Of a stretch of 64,000 bases of DNA, positions 41,428 to 50,667 are shown one piece after another (the first letter of the stretch is position 1; every line of letters begins with the position of its first letter). A model generated the notes under the pieces. It worked only from the letters and a program-made list of their open reading frames with translations. It made no database searches and was not told the DNA's origin. A program made the translations under genes and the position numbers. The DNA comes from DASPKM01 sp035628135 (lineage in GTDB: Bacteria > Bacteroidota > Bacteroidia > Chitinophagales > Chitinophagaceae): assembly GCA_035628135.1 (NCBI GenBank), contig DASPKM010000006.1, forward strand, positions 496,001 to 560,000, written 5' to 3'.

Positions 41428-43566
41428 TCAGTTTATCAGCAATTCATCAACAAATATCCAGGCCTTGTCGCCCTTGCCGGGATGCCAGGCAGGAAGCCTG
41501 GCCACGGGCGTTGCAACGATCTTTATGAATTTTACCTGCACCGGGCTGAACGTGCATTCAAATGCGCGCATGTACGATGGCTTTAGAGTGTCTGGCTGCG
41601 CGGGAGATGATTTGCCGAGCAGTTTCAACGACTCCGGATGATCCCCACCCCAGATCTCGATGCTGGCGGGAGGCATGATATAGCTGCCTACATCCACCAA
41701 AGAACTCAGGGCCACGTTCTGCAACGTAACGGGTGAAGCAAACGGCAGCAGGCATTCCATGCGATTGATGCGGAATCCAACCCAGTTGCCTGACCGAAAA
41801 TTCTTTTCTCCCTTTTGTCCATCGATCAATGTGCCGGCGCTGTCGCCTTTATATTGAGGGTTAGGTTGAGTGAGATAGATCACCGAGTCGGGCCGGTGCG
41901 TGGTTTTAAAGAACCATACTTCCATAACGTCGCTGCTTATCCAGCCGGGCTTAAATGCCCTGGCCTTTACCTGCGTGTTACCACGAATGGCAACATTGCC
42001 ATTGTAAACCGGCGAATCAATGCTATCGGGCTCGGTGCCATCCAATGTAAAGCGTATGTTCGTTCCCTTTACATAGTGCTTTAATTGTAAAGGTGCAGGG
42101 CCGCTAAGCAAAAAACTTTCATGCACAGGAACAGGCGGCGAGAGCTTCAAAACAATCGTATCGGCCCTGAAGCCTGTTTCGAAGCGAATATTCTTTAATT
42201 GTTGCTGCAGTTGCTGCATTTCAGCAGCCGAGGCAGGAATATTCCAGGCATACAGCGTTTTTAGTTGAGGAAAGCCTTGCAGTTGTTTCAATTGTTGCGC
42301 CCGTACCGATGTGCCCGACAGGGATAAGCTTCTGAGATGTTTCAATTTTTTAAGGTCCTGCAAAGCATTGCCGGTGATACCGGTGAAGCTAAGGTTCAAT
42401 CGCCGCAGGTTTTCCAGCCTGGAAATGGTTTCCAGGTCAGCATCTTTTACATCCATTTTTGAAAGATCGAGGGAGACGATCTGTGTTTTTATTGCAAGCA
42501 GCTCTTTCAATTGTTCGGACTGGAACAATGCGCTGTTGAAAAAGCTTACTGATAAGGCAGGAGAATTTATGGCCAGCTTGCTTACGCTTCGGTTGACCGT
42601 GTTCAATTTTGCGACGGTGGCCACATCGGCTTCATCAAAATCATATTCAGCCAATGCTGCGTTCACGAGGATATTACTGGCCAACGCTTTTAAGGTATCG
42701 CCGGCGGGCAGGTCTGCAACCCTCAATGTAAAATCGGCACCCCTCCGTACCCATTGCACCAGGACCTCGATCTCTTCGTCCGTCAATTGCGGCTTTCCCG
42801 CAGGTGGCATGTGCTTTTTTGCGGCCAACGGCAAATGAATTCGTCTAAGCATCAATCCATAGTCTTCGGCGGTACTGTCCCACAGCGGGCCGCTTTTGCC
42901 GCCCTTCAGCAACAACGCGTCTGTTTCCATGATCAGTTCACCCTTTGCCTTGCGTTGGTTGTGGCACGACATGCATTTGTTCTCCAGTATCGGCTTCACC
43001 AGGTGCGTGTAAACAACGGCATCTTCCGGCGCAACAGCCTGCATTTCCTTTTCGGGCCGCATGGGCGCGAGAATAAAACCTTCTCCATGTGTGATCACCG
43101 AACCCTGGTGACCAGTGAATATGATCAGGAACAATGCGGCAGTGGCAGCAACAACCGAAACAATTCTATTACGGCTGAAGGTTTTCCTGAAACTGTACCA
43201 TAATAGCAAAAATACCGATAGGCCAATGCCACTCCATTTATGCGCCTGCAAGGCTGCGGCGTCGTATCCTTCTTCGCGTGACAACAAGAGGCCCGCCAAT
43301 GCAGTAACAGCGGCTGCTACCGAAGCCAGTAACAATAAAATTTCCTTTGCCGATTCGTAGGCGGAACTGTCTGCCATCATTTTCTTTGGCATGAGCGAAG
43401 CAACTACATACATGATCACCAGCACCACCGGAAAGTGCAATACGAGGGGATGCGTGCGCCCCGCCACTTGTAACCATACCGGGAGCGATAACCTGCTTTC
43501 GAATAAGAACAAAAATAGCAGGAGGCAATTGAGCGCAAGTGCAATATTGTATAGGAGGATTTTCAT
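41428..43566 (-). CDS. Membrane-anchored planctomycete-type cytochrome c with leucine-rich repeats
   Basis: The 712-aa protein begins with four hydrophobic segments (such as THPLVLHFPVVLVIMYVVASL, a DUF2231-like unit). A planctomycete cytochrome C domain follows (NKCMSCHNQRKAKGELIMET, then KKHMPPAGKPQLTDEEIEVLVQWV), one CxxCH site. A run of leucine-rich repeats is at about residues 340-460 (LENLRRLNLSFTGITGNALQDL). Last come chitobiase-like and discoidin-like beta domains (NIRFTLDGTEPDSIDSPVYNG). It is 15 bases from the NHL gene and in the middle of the operon. Likely roles are electron transfer or glycan binding at the membrane. Confidence 0.85.
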   Translation of the reverse strand: MKILLYNIALALNCLLLFLFLFESRLSLPVWLQVAGRTHPLVLHFPVVLVIMYVVASLMPKKMMADSSAYESAKEILLLLASVAAAVTALAGLLLSREEGYDAAALQAHKWSGIGLSVFLLLWYSFRKTFSRNRIVSVVAATAALFLIIFTGHQGSVITHGEGFILAPMRPEKEMQAVAPEDAVVYTHLVKPILENKCMSCHNQRKAKGELIMETDALLLKGGKSGPLWDSTAEDYGLMLRRIHLPLAAKKHMPPAGKPQLTDEEIEVLVQWVRRGADFTLRVADLPAGDTLKALASNILVNAALAEYDFDEADVATVAKLNTVNRSVSKLAINSPALSVSFFNSALFQSEQLKELLAIKTQIVSLDLSKMDVKDADLETISRLENLRRLNLSFTGITGNALQDLKKLKHLRSLSLSGTSVRAQQLKQLQGFPQLKTLYAWNIPASAAEMQQLQQQLKNIRFETGFRADTIVLKLSPPVPVHESFLLSGPAPLQLKHYVKGTNIRFTLDGTEPDSIDSPVYNGNVAIRGNTQVKARAFKPGWISSDVMEVWFFKTTHRPDSVIYLTQPNPQYKGDSAGTLIDGQKGEKNFRSGNWVGFRINRMECLLPFASPVTLQNVALSSLVDVGSYIMPPASIEIWGGDHPESLKLLGKSSPAQPDTLKPSYMRAFECTFSPVQVKFIKIVATPVARLPAWHPGKGDKAWIFVDELLIN

Positions 43567-43581
43567 CTGGGTGTTGAGTTG

Positions 43582-44610
43582 TTAAACCGGCTCCAATTTG
43601 TACGGGTACACTTTGCCGGAATTCCATTGCGCCACGTAAAGGTTTTCTTCGTCGTCGACACATACATCGTGCGGGTACTGAAATACATTTACGGTTTGGT
43701 ACAATTCTTCGGGCTTGCCATCGGTATATTTTGCGCGGTTTCCACCCAGGCTCGACACTACTTTATACTCTTTATCCAGTATCAGCACAAATCCTGACTG
43801 CTTCCATTGTTTGCTGTTGCTTTGCAGTACAGCGGCGTACAGGTAATCGCCTTTTACCACGGGACGGCATACCCAGGCGCCAGGCAAAGCAATGGTGGCA
43901 GTATGCTGCCCTTCCATCGTATATAATTTAAAAGCATTCTGCATCCGCGAGGTGACTACCAGGCAAGGTTTTGCGCCGCGGTTGTCGACACAAATGCCGT
44001 GTGCGTTTACCAAAAACTGCTCGCCTTCTCCCCTTCCCCCGAAATGGCGGATATAACGGCCCTTACGGTCGTATTGAATGATGAAATCCTTTCCATATCC
44101 ATCGGCAATATAAATGTCACCATTATGCGCAACGCAGGTTTCAGTAGGAATAAATTCATCGGCCTTGCTGTACTGCCCCGTTTCCTTTGGGTAATCGATG
44201 GTCATTAAGATCTTCCCATCTACCGTGGTCTTGAACACGCGGTGAAGATTGTTATCACAAATGAACAACACGTCCTGGCCGTTTTCGTTGAACAGGGTCA
44301 ATCCATGCGCACCGGGAAACTCATGTCCCCAGGTCTTCAGCAGCTTGCCCCTTTTATCATAGATCATTACGTTGTTCTTTGTTTCATTGGTGAGCAGGAT
44401 GATGCGGCCCAGCTTATCCTGTACCATTTCGTGGCAATCCTTTACCGGGAATTCAGCGGCATTTGCCTTGCTCCACTGAGTGTTCAGGCGGTAACGCTTA
44501 TCGTCGTACCCGAGGATGATGTCTTCATGCTTTTGATGTTGCAAGATGCCCGGTAAATAAAGACTCCCTGCTGCGAGTGAAGAATTTTTTAAGAAGTTGC
44601 GGCGGTTCAT
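43582..44610 (-). CDS. NHL-type six-bladed beta-propeller, exported
   Basis: The 342-aa protein starts with a twin-arginine-like leader (NRRNFLKNSSLAAGSLYLPG). Repeated blades follow: LGRIILLTNETKNNVMIYDKRGKLLKTWGHE, GDIYIADGYGKDFIIQYDRKGRYIRHFG, then HDVCVDDEENLYVAQWNSGKVYPY, as in NHL-repeat proteins. Some relatives are lyases or binding modules; no catalytic motif is evident. The ATG overlaps the stop of the upstream DUF1501 gene by four bases, which indicates translational coupling. Confidence 0.88.
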   Translation of the reverse strand: MNRRNFLKNSSLAAGSLYLPGILQHQKHEDIILGYDDKRYRLNTQWSKANAAEFPVKDCHEMVQDKLGRIILLTNETKNNVMIYDKRGKLLKTWGHEFPGAHGLTLFNENGQDVLFICDNNLHRVFKTTVDGKILMTIDYPKETGQYSKADEFIPTETCVAHNGDIYIADGYGKDFIIQYDRKGRYIRHFGGRGEGEQFLVNAHGICVDNRGAKPCLVVTSRMQNAFKLYTMEGQHTATIALPGAWVCRPVVKGDYLYAAVLQSNSKQWKQSGFVLILDKEYKVVSSLGGNRAKYTDGKPEELYQTVNVFQYPHDVCVDDEENLYVAQWNSGKVYPYKLEPV

Positions 44611-46052
44611 ATTATATCTTTTACTACGTGTCCATGCACATCGGTCAGGCGATAACGGCGGCCGAGGTGTTTATAAGTAAGTTGTTCATGGTCGAGTCCC
44701 ATCAGGTGCAAAATGGTGGCCTGGAAGTCGTGCACGTGTACCGGGTCCTTCGCGATATTGTAACCAAATTCATCGGTCTCTCCATACACGCCGGGCCGCA
44801 CGCCGCCTCCCGCCATCCATACCGTAAAACAGCGTGGATGGTGATCTCTTCCATAATTTTCCCTGGTCAATGTGCCCTGGCAATAATTGGTGCGGCCAAA
44901 CTCGCCTCCCCAAATTACCAGCGTTTCGTCCAGCAGTCCTCTTTGCTTTAAATCGGTAATGAGTGCAGCGGACGCACGGTCCACATCATTGCATTGCCCC
45001 ACTATTTCTTGTGGCAGGTTGCTGTGCCCATCCCAGCCCTGGTGGTACAGTTGCACAAAGCGCACGCCGTTCTCTGACAGCTTTCTTGCCAGCAGGCAAT
45101 TGGCCGCGTATGTGCCGGGCGTAAGGCAATCAGGACCATACAGCTTAATAATGTCCTCGGGCTCTTTGCTTAGGTCGGTAATATCGGGCACAGAAGTCTG
45201 CATGCGGTAAGCCATTTCATACTGCTGCATCTTCGCGCTTATTTCGGGATCGCCGAACTCGTCGTAAGCTTCTTTATTCAATGCATCCAGGCGGTCCAGC
45301 ATCTTGCGGCGGTCTGCATTGTCCATGCCTTCGGGATTGTTCAGGTACAACACCGGTTGTTCGCCGCTGCTGAATTGAACGCCCTGGTGAATGGAGTCTA
45401 AAAAACCATTCGTCCACAGTTTTGAATAAACGCCCTGTCCATTTCCTTTTCCTTTGGAAAGCAGCACGCAAAATGCAGGCAGGTTCTTGTTTTCGCTTCC
45501 CAAACCATAACTCAGCCAGGACCCCATGCTGGGACGGTTGCCCACCTGCGCGCCCGTTTGAAAAAAAGTAAGCGCGGGATCATGATTAATGGCTTCGGTG
45601 TACAAGCTTCGGATAATACAGAGGTCGTCCACTACCCTGGCGGTATGTGGTAATAATTCACTGATCCATGCTCCTGCTTCGCCATACTGTTTGAATTTAA
45701 AATAAGATGCAGCCAGCGGAAATTTTTTCTGGTCGGCGGTCATGCCCGTGAGCCGCTGGCCCATGCGTATGTCCGCGGGCAAATCCTGCCCGTGCATTTT
45801 TTCCAGCAAAGGCTTGTAATCGAACAGGTCCAACTGCGAAGGCGCGCCATTTTGAAATAAATAAATGATGCGCTTGGCGCGCGGTGCAAAATGCGGCAGC
45901 CCTGAAAGCAATGCTTCTTCTTTTCCTTTACCGCTGAACAGGTCTGGTATCAGCAGCGAGCCCAGCGCAACGCTGCCAATGCCTATTCCAAGCCGCGAAA
46001 GAAACCTGCGCCGGTTGATATTGAGATGGTGTTCCAATATTTCTTTTTGCAT
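44607..46052 (-). CDS. DUF1501 family protein with twin-arginine leader
   Basis: The 481-aa protein has a Tat-like leader (NRRRFLSRLGIGIGSVALGSLL). The family motifs follow: KRIIYLFQNGAPSQLDLFDYKP, GQRLTGMTADQKKFPL, SLYTEAINHDPALTFFQTG, RPSMGSWLSYGLGSEN, VRFVQLYHQGWDGHSNLP, and ETLVIWGGEFGRTNYCQ near the end. DUF1501 proteins resemble sulfatase/alkaline phosphatase-fold enzymes, but no activity is firmly known to me. In Planctomycetes and Bacteroidota they occur beside DUF1549/DUF1553 genes exactly as here, with a 3-base gap to the upstream gene. Confidence 0.93.
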   Translation of the reverse strand: MQKEILEHHLNINRRRFLSRLGIGIGSVALGSLLIPDLFSGKGKEEALLSGLPHFAPRAKRIIYLFQNGAPSQLDLFDYKPLLEKMHGQDLPADIRMGQRLTGMTADQKKFPLAASYFKFKQYGEAGAWISELLPHTARVVDDLCIIRSLYTEAINHDPALTFFQTGAQVGNRPSMGSWLSYGLGSENKNLPAFCVLLSKGKGNGQGVYSKLWTNGFLDSIHQGVQFSSGEQPVLYLNNPEGMDNADRRKMLDRLDALNKEAYDEFGDPEISAKMQQYEMAYRMQTSVPDITDLSKEPEDIIKLYGPDCLTPGTYAANCLLARKLSENGVRFVQLYHQGWDGHSNLPQEIVGQCNDVDRASAALITDLKQRGLLDETLVIWGGEFGRTNYCQGTLTRENYGRDHHPRCFTVWMAGGGVRPGVYGETDEFGYNIAKDPVHVHDFQATILHLMGLDHEQLTYKHLGRRYRLTDVHGHVVKDII

Positions 46053-46055
46053 GCG

Positions 46056-48377
46056 CTAGGTTTTGGTGATGGCCTCCTCCATGTTGTACATGGTGTGAAT
46101 GGTTTTCATGAGCGCCGCGGATTGGTTCGCATCTATCTTGTTGTTCAATGGATGCTCACCAACCTGCAAGGTTTTAGCCGCGTCCAGTTTTTTGCCCTGG
46201 AACAGCTGCAGTTGTTCATTATAATATTCCGTGAGTATTTTTTCCTCGGCCGCAGTAGGTTTACGGCAGATGATCAACCGGAAAGCTTTAATAATTTTTT
46301 CCGAGGATGAAGATCGCTCTGCCAGCAGCTGCTGCGCCAGCACACGCGAGGCTTCCAGCACGCCGGGATCGTTCATCATGACCAATGCCTGCAGCGGTGT
46401 GTTGGTATTGAGGCGCTTTACCTCGCACTGGTCGCGGTTGCTGGCATCGAACAAGATCATGCGTGGGGGCGGCACCGTTAATTTGATGAAAGTGTACATT
46501 CCTCTCCGGTACAGCGCTTCGCCATGGTCCTGTTTGTACACGGCCAGTACTCCCCTGCCCGAAGTAGCGGCTTCCCAAATGCCTTTAGGTTGATAAGGCT
46601 TTACGCTCGGTCCACCGATGGTTTTTACCAGCAAGCCGCTGCTGGCGAGATAATGGTCACGGACAAATTCAGCCTTCAATCTTAGCCGCGGGCTGCGCGA
46701 CAAATAAATATTTTCAGGGTCTTTTTTCAATTGATCTGCAGAAACCTTCGCCGATTGGCGATAGGTGGCGGACATGACTACCTGTTTAATGAGGCGTTTG
46801 ATGTTCCATCCATTTTCCATGAAATCAACAGCCAGCCAGTCCAGCAATTCAGGGTGCGAGGGCAATTCGCCCTGCATGCCGAAGTCGCCGGAGGTTTTCA
46901 CCAAACCTCTTCCAAAAATCTCCTGCCATACCAGGTTCACGAACACGCGGGCCGTCAATGGATTTTTCCTGTTCACCGTCCAGTCTGCAAGTCCTTTGCG
47001 GTTAGGTTGAAACGTGCCTGTATCGAATGCCATTACCGCGGGTATGGCCGCCGCACTTACTTCGGTGCCGGGATGATCGTACAAGCCGCGTTCAAGGATA
47101 TAAGTCTTGCGCAGCGTATCCCTTTCTCCCATGACCGACACCGTTAGACTGCCGGTGTCCTTGCAATTGATGAAGGAAAGAATATTCTTCCGGTCTTCTT
47201 CGGTGATGGTCAGCATGGGATTTTTTGCGGGCTTCGATGCCAGCACATCGCCTTCGTACCCTACTTCTTTGGTATTGTTGAAGAACGCCAGCAGCGAATA
47301 ATAATCTTTCTGTGAAAAAGGATCGTATTTATGGTCGTGGCACTGGGCGCATTCCATGGTAATGCCGAGGATGCCCTTACTATACGTTTTGGTTTTGTCT
47401 ACCAGGTATTCTATGCGATATTCTTCGGGTATTACGCCGCCTTCCTCGGTATACTTATGATTGCGGAAAAAACCAGTGGCCAGTATTTTTTCTTTATCGG
47501 CTTCGGGCAGCATATCGCCTGCAATTTGCCAGGTGAGGAATTGGTGGTATGGCATGTTGCGGTTAAAGGCGTGTATCAGCCAATCGCGCCAGGGCCATTG
47601 CGTGCGGATGTTATCATCCTGGTATCCATAGCTGTCCGCATAGCGCGCAATATCGAGCCAGAGTACGGCCATTTTTTCACCGAACTGCGGTTGCTGCAAT
47701 AAAACATCGATCATATTTTCATAGGCAGCGGGCGATCTATCCGCCAGGAATTTATCCATGGTTGAAATGGAAGGGGGCAACCCCGTAAGATCGAGGTACA
47801 GTCTTTTCAACAGTCTTTCCTTGTCTGCTTCTTCATTCGGCTGTAGTCCTTGCTGCAGTATTTTATCAAGAATGAACTGATCTATTTCATTCCTTACCCA
47901 TTCTTGCCTTCGCCGTTGTGGAGGTGTTGATTTTACCGGCGGCGTAAAGGCCCAATGCGATTCGTATTGTGCGCCCTGCTTTATCCATTTTGTAAACAGT
48001 TTTATTTCGTATTCACTCAATGCGCCGAGATGTGAGTCGGGGGTAGGCATCTGGTATTCGGGATCTGGGGAGCTGATCCTTTTAATCAGCTCTGATGCTT
48101 CGGGCTTACCGGGAACAATTGCATATGCGCCCTTTGTTTCTTTTAGGGGGCTTAGTGCGCTATCTGCCATATCAAGCCGGAGGCCGGCCTGCCTTTTGTT
48201 GGCATCGGGACCATGGCATTTGAAGCATTTGTCGGAAAGAATGGGGCGTATGTGAAAATTATAGCTGACCTTTTCCGGGAGGCGCCGGCCCACACCCCCG
48301 GAATCATCCAAACATGATGCAGCCCCAACTATAGAAGCAATCAGTATGACAATGCAGAGAAGTTTCCTGTTCCTCAT
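46056..48377 (-). CDS. DUF1549/DUF1553 planctomycete-type cytochrome c lipoprotein
   Basis: The 773-aa protein has a lipoprotein signal (VILIASIVGAASCLDD). A PSCyt1 haem site follows (DKCFKCHGPDANKR, then GKPEASELIKRI). The DUF1549 domain follows (WVRNEIDQFILDKILQQGLQPNEEADKERLLKRLYLDLTGLPPS, then GFFRNHKYTEEGGVIPEEYR, and CAQCHDHKYDPFSQKDYY). The C-terminal DUF1553 half has WTVNRKNPLTARVFVNLVWQEIFGRGLVKTSGDFG and WNIKRLIKQVVMSATYRQS. It is the first gene of the operon. The family is linked to sulfatase and fucosidase gene sets and is presumed to process polysaccharide, but the reaction is unknown. Confidence 0.93.
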   Translation of the reverse strand: MRNRKLLCIVILIASIVGAASCLDDSGGVGRRLPEKVSYNFHIRPILSDKCFKCHGPDANKRQAGLRLDMADSALSPLKETKGAYAIVPGKPEASELIKRISSPDPEYQMPTPDSHLGALSEYEIKLFTKWIKQGAQYESHWAFTPPVKSTPPQRRRQEWVRNEIDQFILDKILQQGLQPNEEADKERLLKRLYLDLTGLPPSISTMDKFLADRSPAAYENMIDVLLQQPQFGEKMAVLWLDIARYADSYGYQDDNIRTQWPWRDWLIHAFNRNMPYHQFLTWQIAGDMLPEADKEKILATGFFRNHKYTEEGGVIPEEYRIEYLVDKTKTYSKGILGITMECAQCHDHKYDPFSQKDYYSLLAFFNNTKEVGYEGDVLASKPAKNPMLTITEEDRKNILSFINCKDTGSLTVSVMGERDTLRKTYILERGLYDHPGTEVSAAAIPAVMAFDTGTFQPNRKGLADWTVNRKNPLTARVFVNLVWQEIFGRGLVKTSGDFGMQGELPSHPELLDWLAVDFMENGWNIKRLIKQVVMSATYRQSAKVSADQLKKDPENIYLSRSPRLRLKAEFVRDHYLASSGLLVKTIGGPSVKPYQPKGIWEAATSGRGVLAVYKQDHGEALYRRGMYTFIKLTVPPPRMILFDASNRDQCEVKRLNTNTPLQALVMMNDPGVLEASRVLAQQLLAERSSSSEKIIKAFRLIICRKPTAAEEKILTEYYNEQLQLFQGKKLDAAKTLQVGEHPLNNKIDANQSAALMKTIHTMYNMEEAITKT

Positions 48378-48404
48378 TTACGGCAGCAGTTAGCGCAGCC
48401 GTAA
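48378..48404. repeat. Short inverted repeat before the DUF1553 operon
   Basis: TTACGGC (48378-48384) pairs with GCCGTAA (48398-48404), directly before the ATG of the first operon gene. It may influence translation start or be an operator. Confidence 0.4.
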
Positions 48405-48416
48405 TTTAAGAAATGT

Positions 48417-48977
48417 CTAAAACTTACAGTTCATGAATTTCCATACCAGGCTTACTGATGCCTGGTTGGGACGGTTGTTGAAATACAACTGGCTTTCAAC
48501 TTGTAATGAAAAATGCCGGCCAAGGTCTTTATACATTCCAAATCCTGCATAAGGGTACCAATCGACGGTTTTGCCTCCATTGTTTTTTCTCACTTCTGTT
48601 ACCTTGGTATAACCGCCCTGCCCGAACACGCCTATTTCCGGACAGGCCATGCGCAGGAAGGTATAACGCGCAAAAAGGGAGGTTTCGTTCGATTTCCAGA
48701 ACGATAGATCGTTGGAAGGCAGCCGCTTGCTGGAATGGACGCCCACCTGCAGGTATCTTACCGGCACAAAATGTATGTTGAAAGCCATGGAATGATGAAG
48801 GGTTAGATTGCGCGACCGGTTGGTGGTGAGGACCCCGCCCTGTATCCAAACACTAAGATTGCCGGGTTGCAGGTAATGGAAGGTAGAATCGAAGGGAGCA
48901 CACACACGTCCGGTTTGAGCATGGGCCAGCGTTGCGCATAGCAGGCTTGCGGCAAATAAGGCAAATAGTTTTCTCAT
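48417..48977 (-). CDS. Small outer-membrane beta-barrel protein
   Basis: The 186-aa protein has a signal peptide (LFALFAASLLCATLAHAQ). About eight short amphipathic strands follow, such as NLSVWIQGGVL, HHSMAFNIHFVPVRYLQVGVHSSKR, TSLFARYTFLRM, YPYAGFGMYKDLGRHFSLQVESQLYF and the last strand ASVSLVWKFMNCKF. The end is that of an outer-membrane barrel. It is 39 bases upstream of the DUF1553 gene on the same strand, and may be the first gene of that operon. The substrate is unknown. Confidence 0.75.
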   Translation of the reverse strand: MRKLFALFAASLLCATLAHAQTGRVCAPFDSTFHYLQPGNLSVWIQGGVLTTNRSRNLTLHHSMAFNIHFVPVRYLQVGVHSSKRLPSNDLSFWKSNETSLFARYTFLRMACPEIGVFGQGGYTKVTEVRKNNGGKTVDWYPYAGFGMYKDLGRHFSLQVESQLYFNNRPNQASVSLVWKFMNCKF

Positions 48978-49402
48978 ACCAAGAGGATTAAAAATGAAGT
49001 ATTATTCCGGCATAACGTGCGGCACCACTGAAAAGTTACAATACTTATATATAACTCAGCCACTACTGCTGTGTTTCGCCTTATATCGTGCGAACCAACC
49101 GCAGGTGAAGATTAAAATACATACTACACTTATCCAAATAAGCAAAGTCACTCATAGGTTGAAGCCAAACCAGCGGGCCTGAACAATACAAACGACGCGA
49201 GGATCCTGCGTTTGGCTGAAACAGCGGCCACACGCTTCCTGCTGCGAACATCGACGGCACGGTGTTCCTGACCCATTCCCTGAACGGGACAATGTGTACC
49301 GAAATTGGTGATGCGCGCTGAGCCTGGTGGAGAAGTTGTATAGAATCCCCCGAAAGGGTGATATAAAAAAATGTAATTTGTAAGGAAATTAGTAGCAAAA
49401 AC
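48978..49402. other. 425-base region without a confident gene
   Basis: The region between the divergent starts at 48977 and 49403 holds no clear gene. One minus-strand frame encodes a hydrophobic stretch (VTLLIWISVVCILIFTCGWF) near 49080-49170, but it is interrupted by a stop upstream, and no start or ribosome-binding site fits. It could be decayed coding DNA; I do not call a gene. Confidence 0.3.
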
Positions 49403-49813
49403 ATGGTTAATCGCAAGAAGTTCATCCGGCTTGCCACGGTGAGTTTTGGCTCATTGATGGTCCCCGGCCTGGTATCAGGCGTTTTTAGACCTCCCGATCC
49501 AGACAACAACAAACTATCAGCTAACATTGCATTGGATGCTGCCCGCAGGCATGGTGCTTCGTATGCCGATGTGCGCATCGGACATTACGCATCACCCGGT
49601 GAGCTGCAATCGCATGGCATATGCATCAGGGTGCTGGTCAACGGCAAATGGGGATATGCCGCTACCAGCAGCCTCGTCAACGAATCCATTACGCAATGCG
49701 CGGCCGCGGCAGTTGTTGCTGCCACCGAACAGCAGCACTCGAAAATTCCACAGCGGCACCAGTACGATCTAAAGATCAAGCACGATCACTGGAGTGTCGG
49801 GGTCTTTAATTGA
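49403..49813 (+). pseudogene. Truncated TldD/PmbA-family metalloprotease, N-terminal part only
   Basis: The frame begins with an exported leader (NRKKFIRLATVSFGSLMVPGL), continues with NIALDAARRHGASYADVRIG and GICIRVLVNGKWGYAATSSL, and reaches NESITQCAAAAVVAATEQQ. This is the start of the PmbA/TldD N-terminal domain. Full-length relatives have about 450-550 residues with a C-terminal metal site; here the frame stops after 136 residues, and the rest is absent because the next gene, in the opposite direction, begins within 10 bases of its end. So this is a 3'-truncated gene, unlikely to be an active protease. Confidence 0.72.
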
Positions 49814-49821
49814 TGCCCCGC

Positions 49822-50667
49822 TTATGGCATCTTTCGCCTTGTCCTATTGAGCGTATAGCTGAAATCCTCGTTCCCGACCAGCAAATTGCCTTCGGGATCG
49901 GTGAAAACAAGAATGGTATCATCCACTCTGAGCAGGTATAAAGGTTCAGGGTACTTTTCGTGGTACAATTTGAATATCCATCTTCCGTCCTTATCGCGGA
50001 TGATCTCCCATTTGCCCTTATCCATCGTCTCTTTCCGGTAGCCTCTTCCTCCCGTAAGGAAGTGGGAAGGTTTTCCTGTTGCCGGATCGGTGTACAGCAC
50101 GAACAGCCATTTCAGTTTATAACAGTCGCTTTCGTTGCGCAGGCTAAAGCTGCTTGCGGCGTCCTTACACGGCGTTCTGCCTTCCAGTACCATGTAAGGC
50201 GCTGACTCGTATGACTGCGCAACCTGGTTGAATGCCTTGCTTTTAACAGGATGTATGTTGTTCAGGGTATAGCTCCATCCGCCATTACCCATGAGCGTAT
50301 TGTTATTGTTGTCGAGCAAATGCACAAGGTTGGCATTTATCTCCAGCATGCTTAGCGATTTATCTCCATGCTGCAGCGTATACTGGTGACCGTTTTTGGT
50401 ATACTTGCCTGAGAACGCCACCCGTTTTTCATCCCAGAACCCATTCGTGTTCGGCTTGCCGATGCCGTACTGGCAGCTCAGTTCATATCGATCAGGGTGA
50501 ATGGCGATCTTCCACCTGATGAAATCAATGGAATCGGCCAACGGCATTCCGAGAAATTGCCGCACGTCTATTGCGTTTGCCGGCGTGCTGCCTCTATAGG
50601 TAATCTCCTTACCGTTTGTGCAACCGCACAGCAGCATCAGCGCCAGCAAGAAAGATGAAGTTTTCAT
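49822..50667 (-). CDS. Lipoprotein with two NlpE-like repeats
   Basis: The start is the ATG of MKTSSFLLALMLLCGCTNG (lipid Cys near residue 16), not the longer upstream frame. The mature 260 residues carry two copies of one unit. The first ends in SLSMLEINANLVHLLDNNNNTLMGNGGWSYTLN, the second in PLYLLRVDDTILVFTDPEGNLLVGNEDFSYTLN. The unit has the layout of NlpE-type domains (growing strand, GxW-like middle, then a D-x-x-G-x-x turn and YTL end). NlpE proteins are outer-membrane sensors of copper and envelope stress. Function here is unproven. Confidence 0.72.
   Translation of the reverse strand: MKTSSFLLALMLLCGCTNGKEITYRGSTPANAIDVRQFLGMPLADSIDFIRWKIAIHPDRYELSCQYGIGKPNTNGFWDEKRVAFSGKYTKNGHQYTLQHGDKSLSMLEINANLVHLLDNNNNTLMGNGGWSYTLNNIHPVKSKAFNQVAQSYESAPYMVLEGRTPCKDAASSFSLRNESDCYKLKWLFVLYTDPATGKPSHFLTGGRGYRKETMDKGKWEIIRDKDGRWIFKLYHEKYPEPLYLLRVDDTILVFTDPEGNLLVGNEDFSYTLNRTRRKMP

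Noticed and set aside
49081..49578. A 165-codon minus-strand frame between the outer-membrane barrel and TldD genes
   Set aside because: It overlaps the TldD fragment and shows no sensible domain; a neighbouring hydrophobic stretch in another frame is interrupted. No gene is called.
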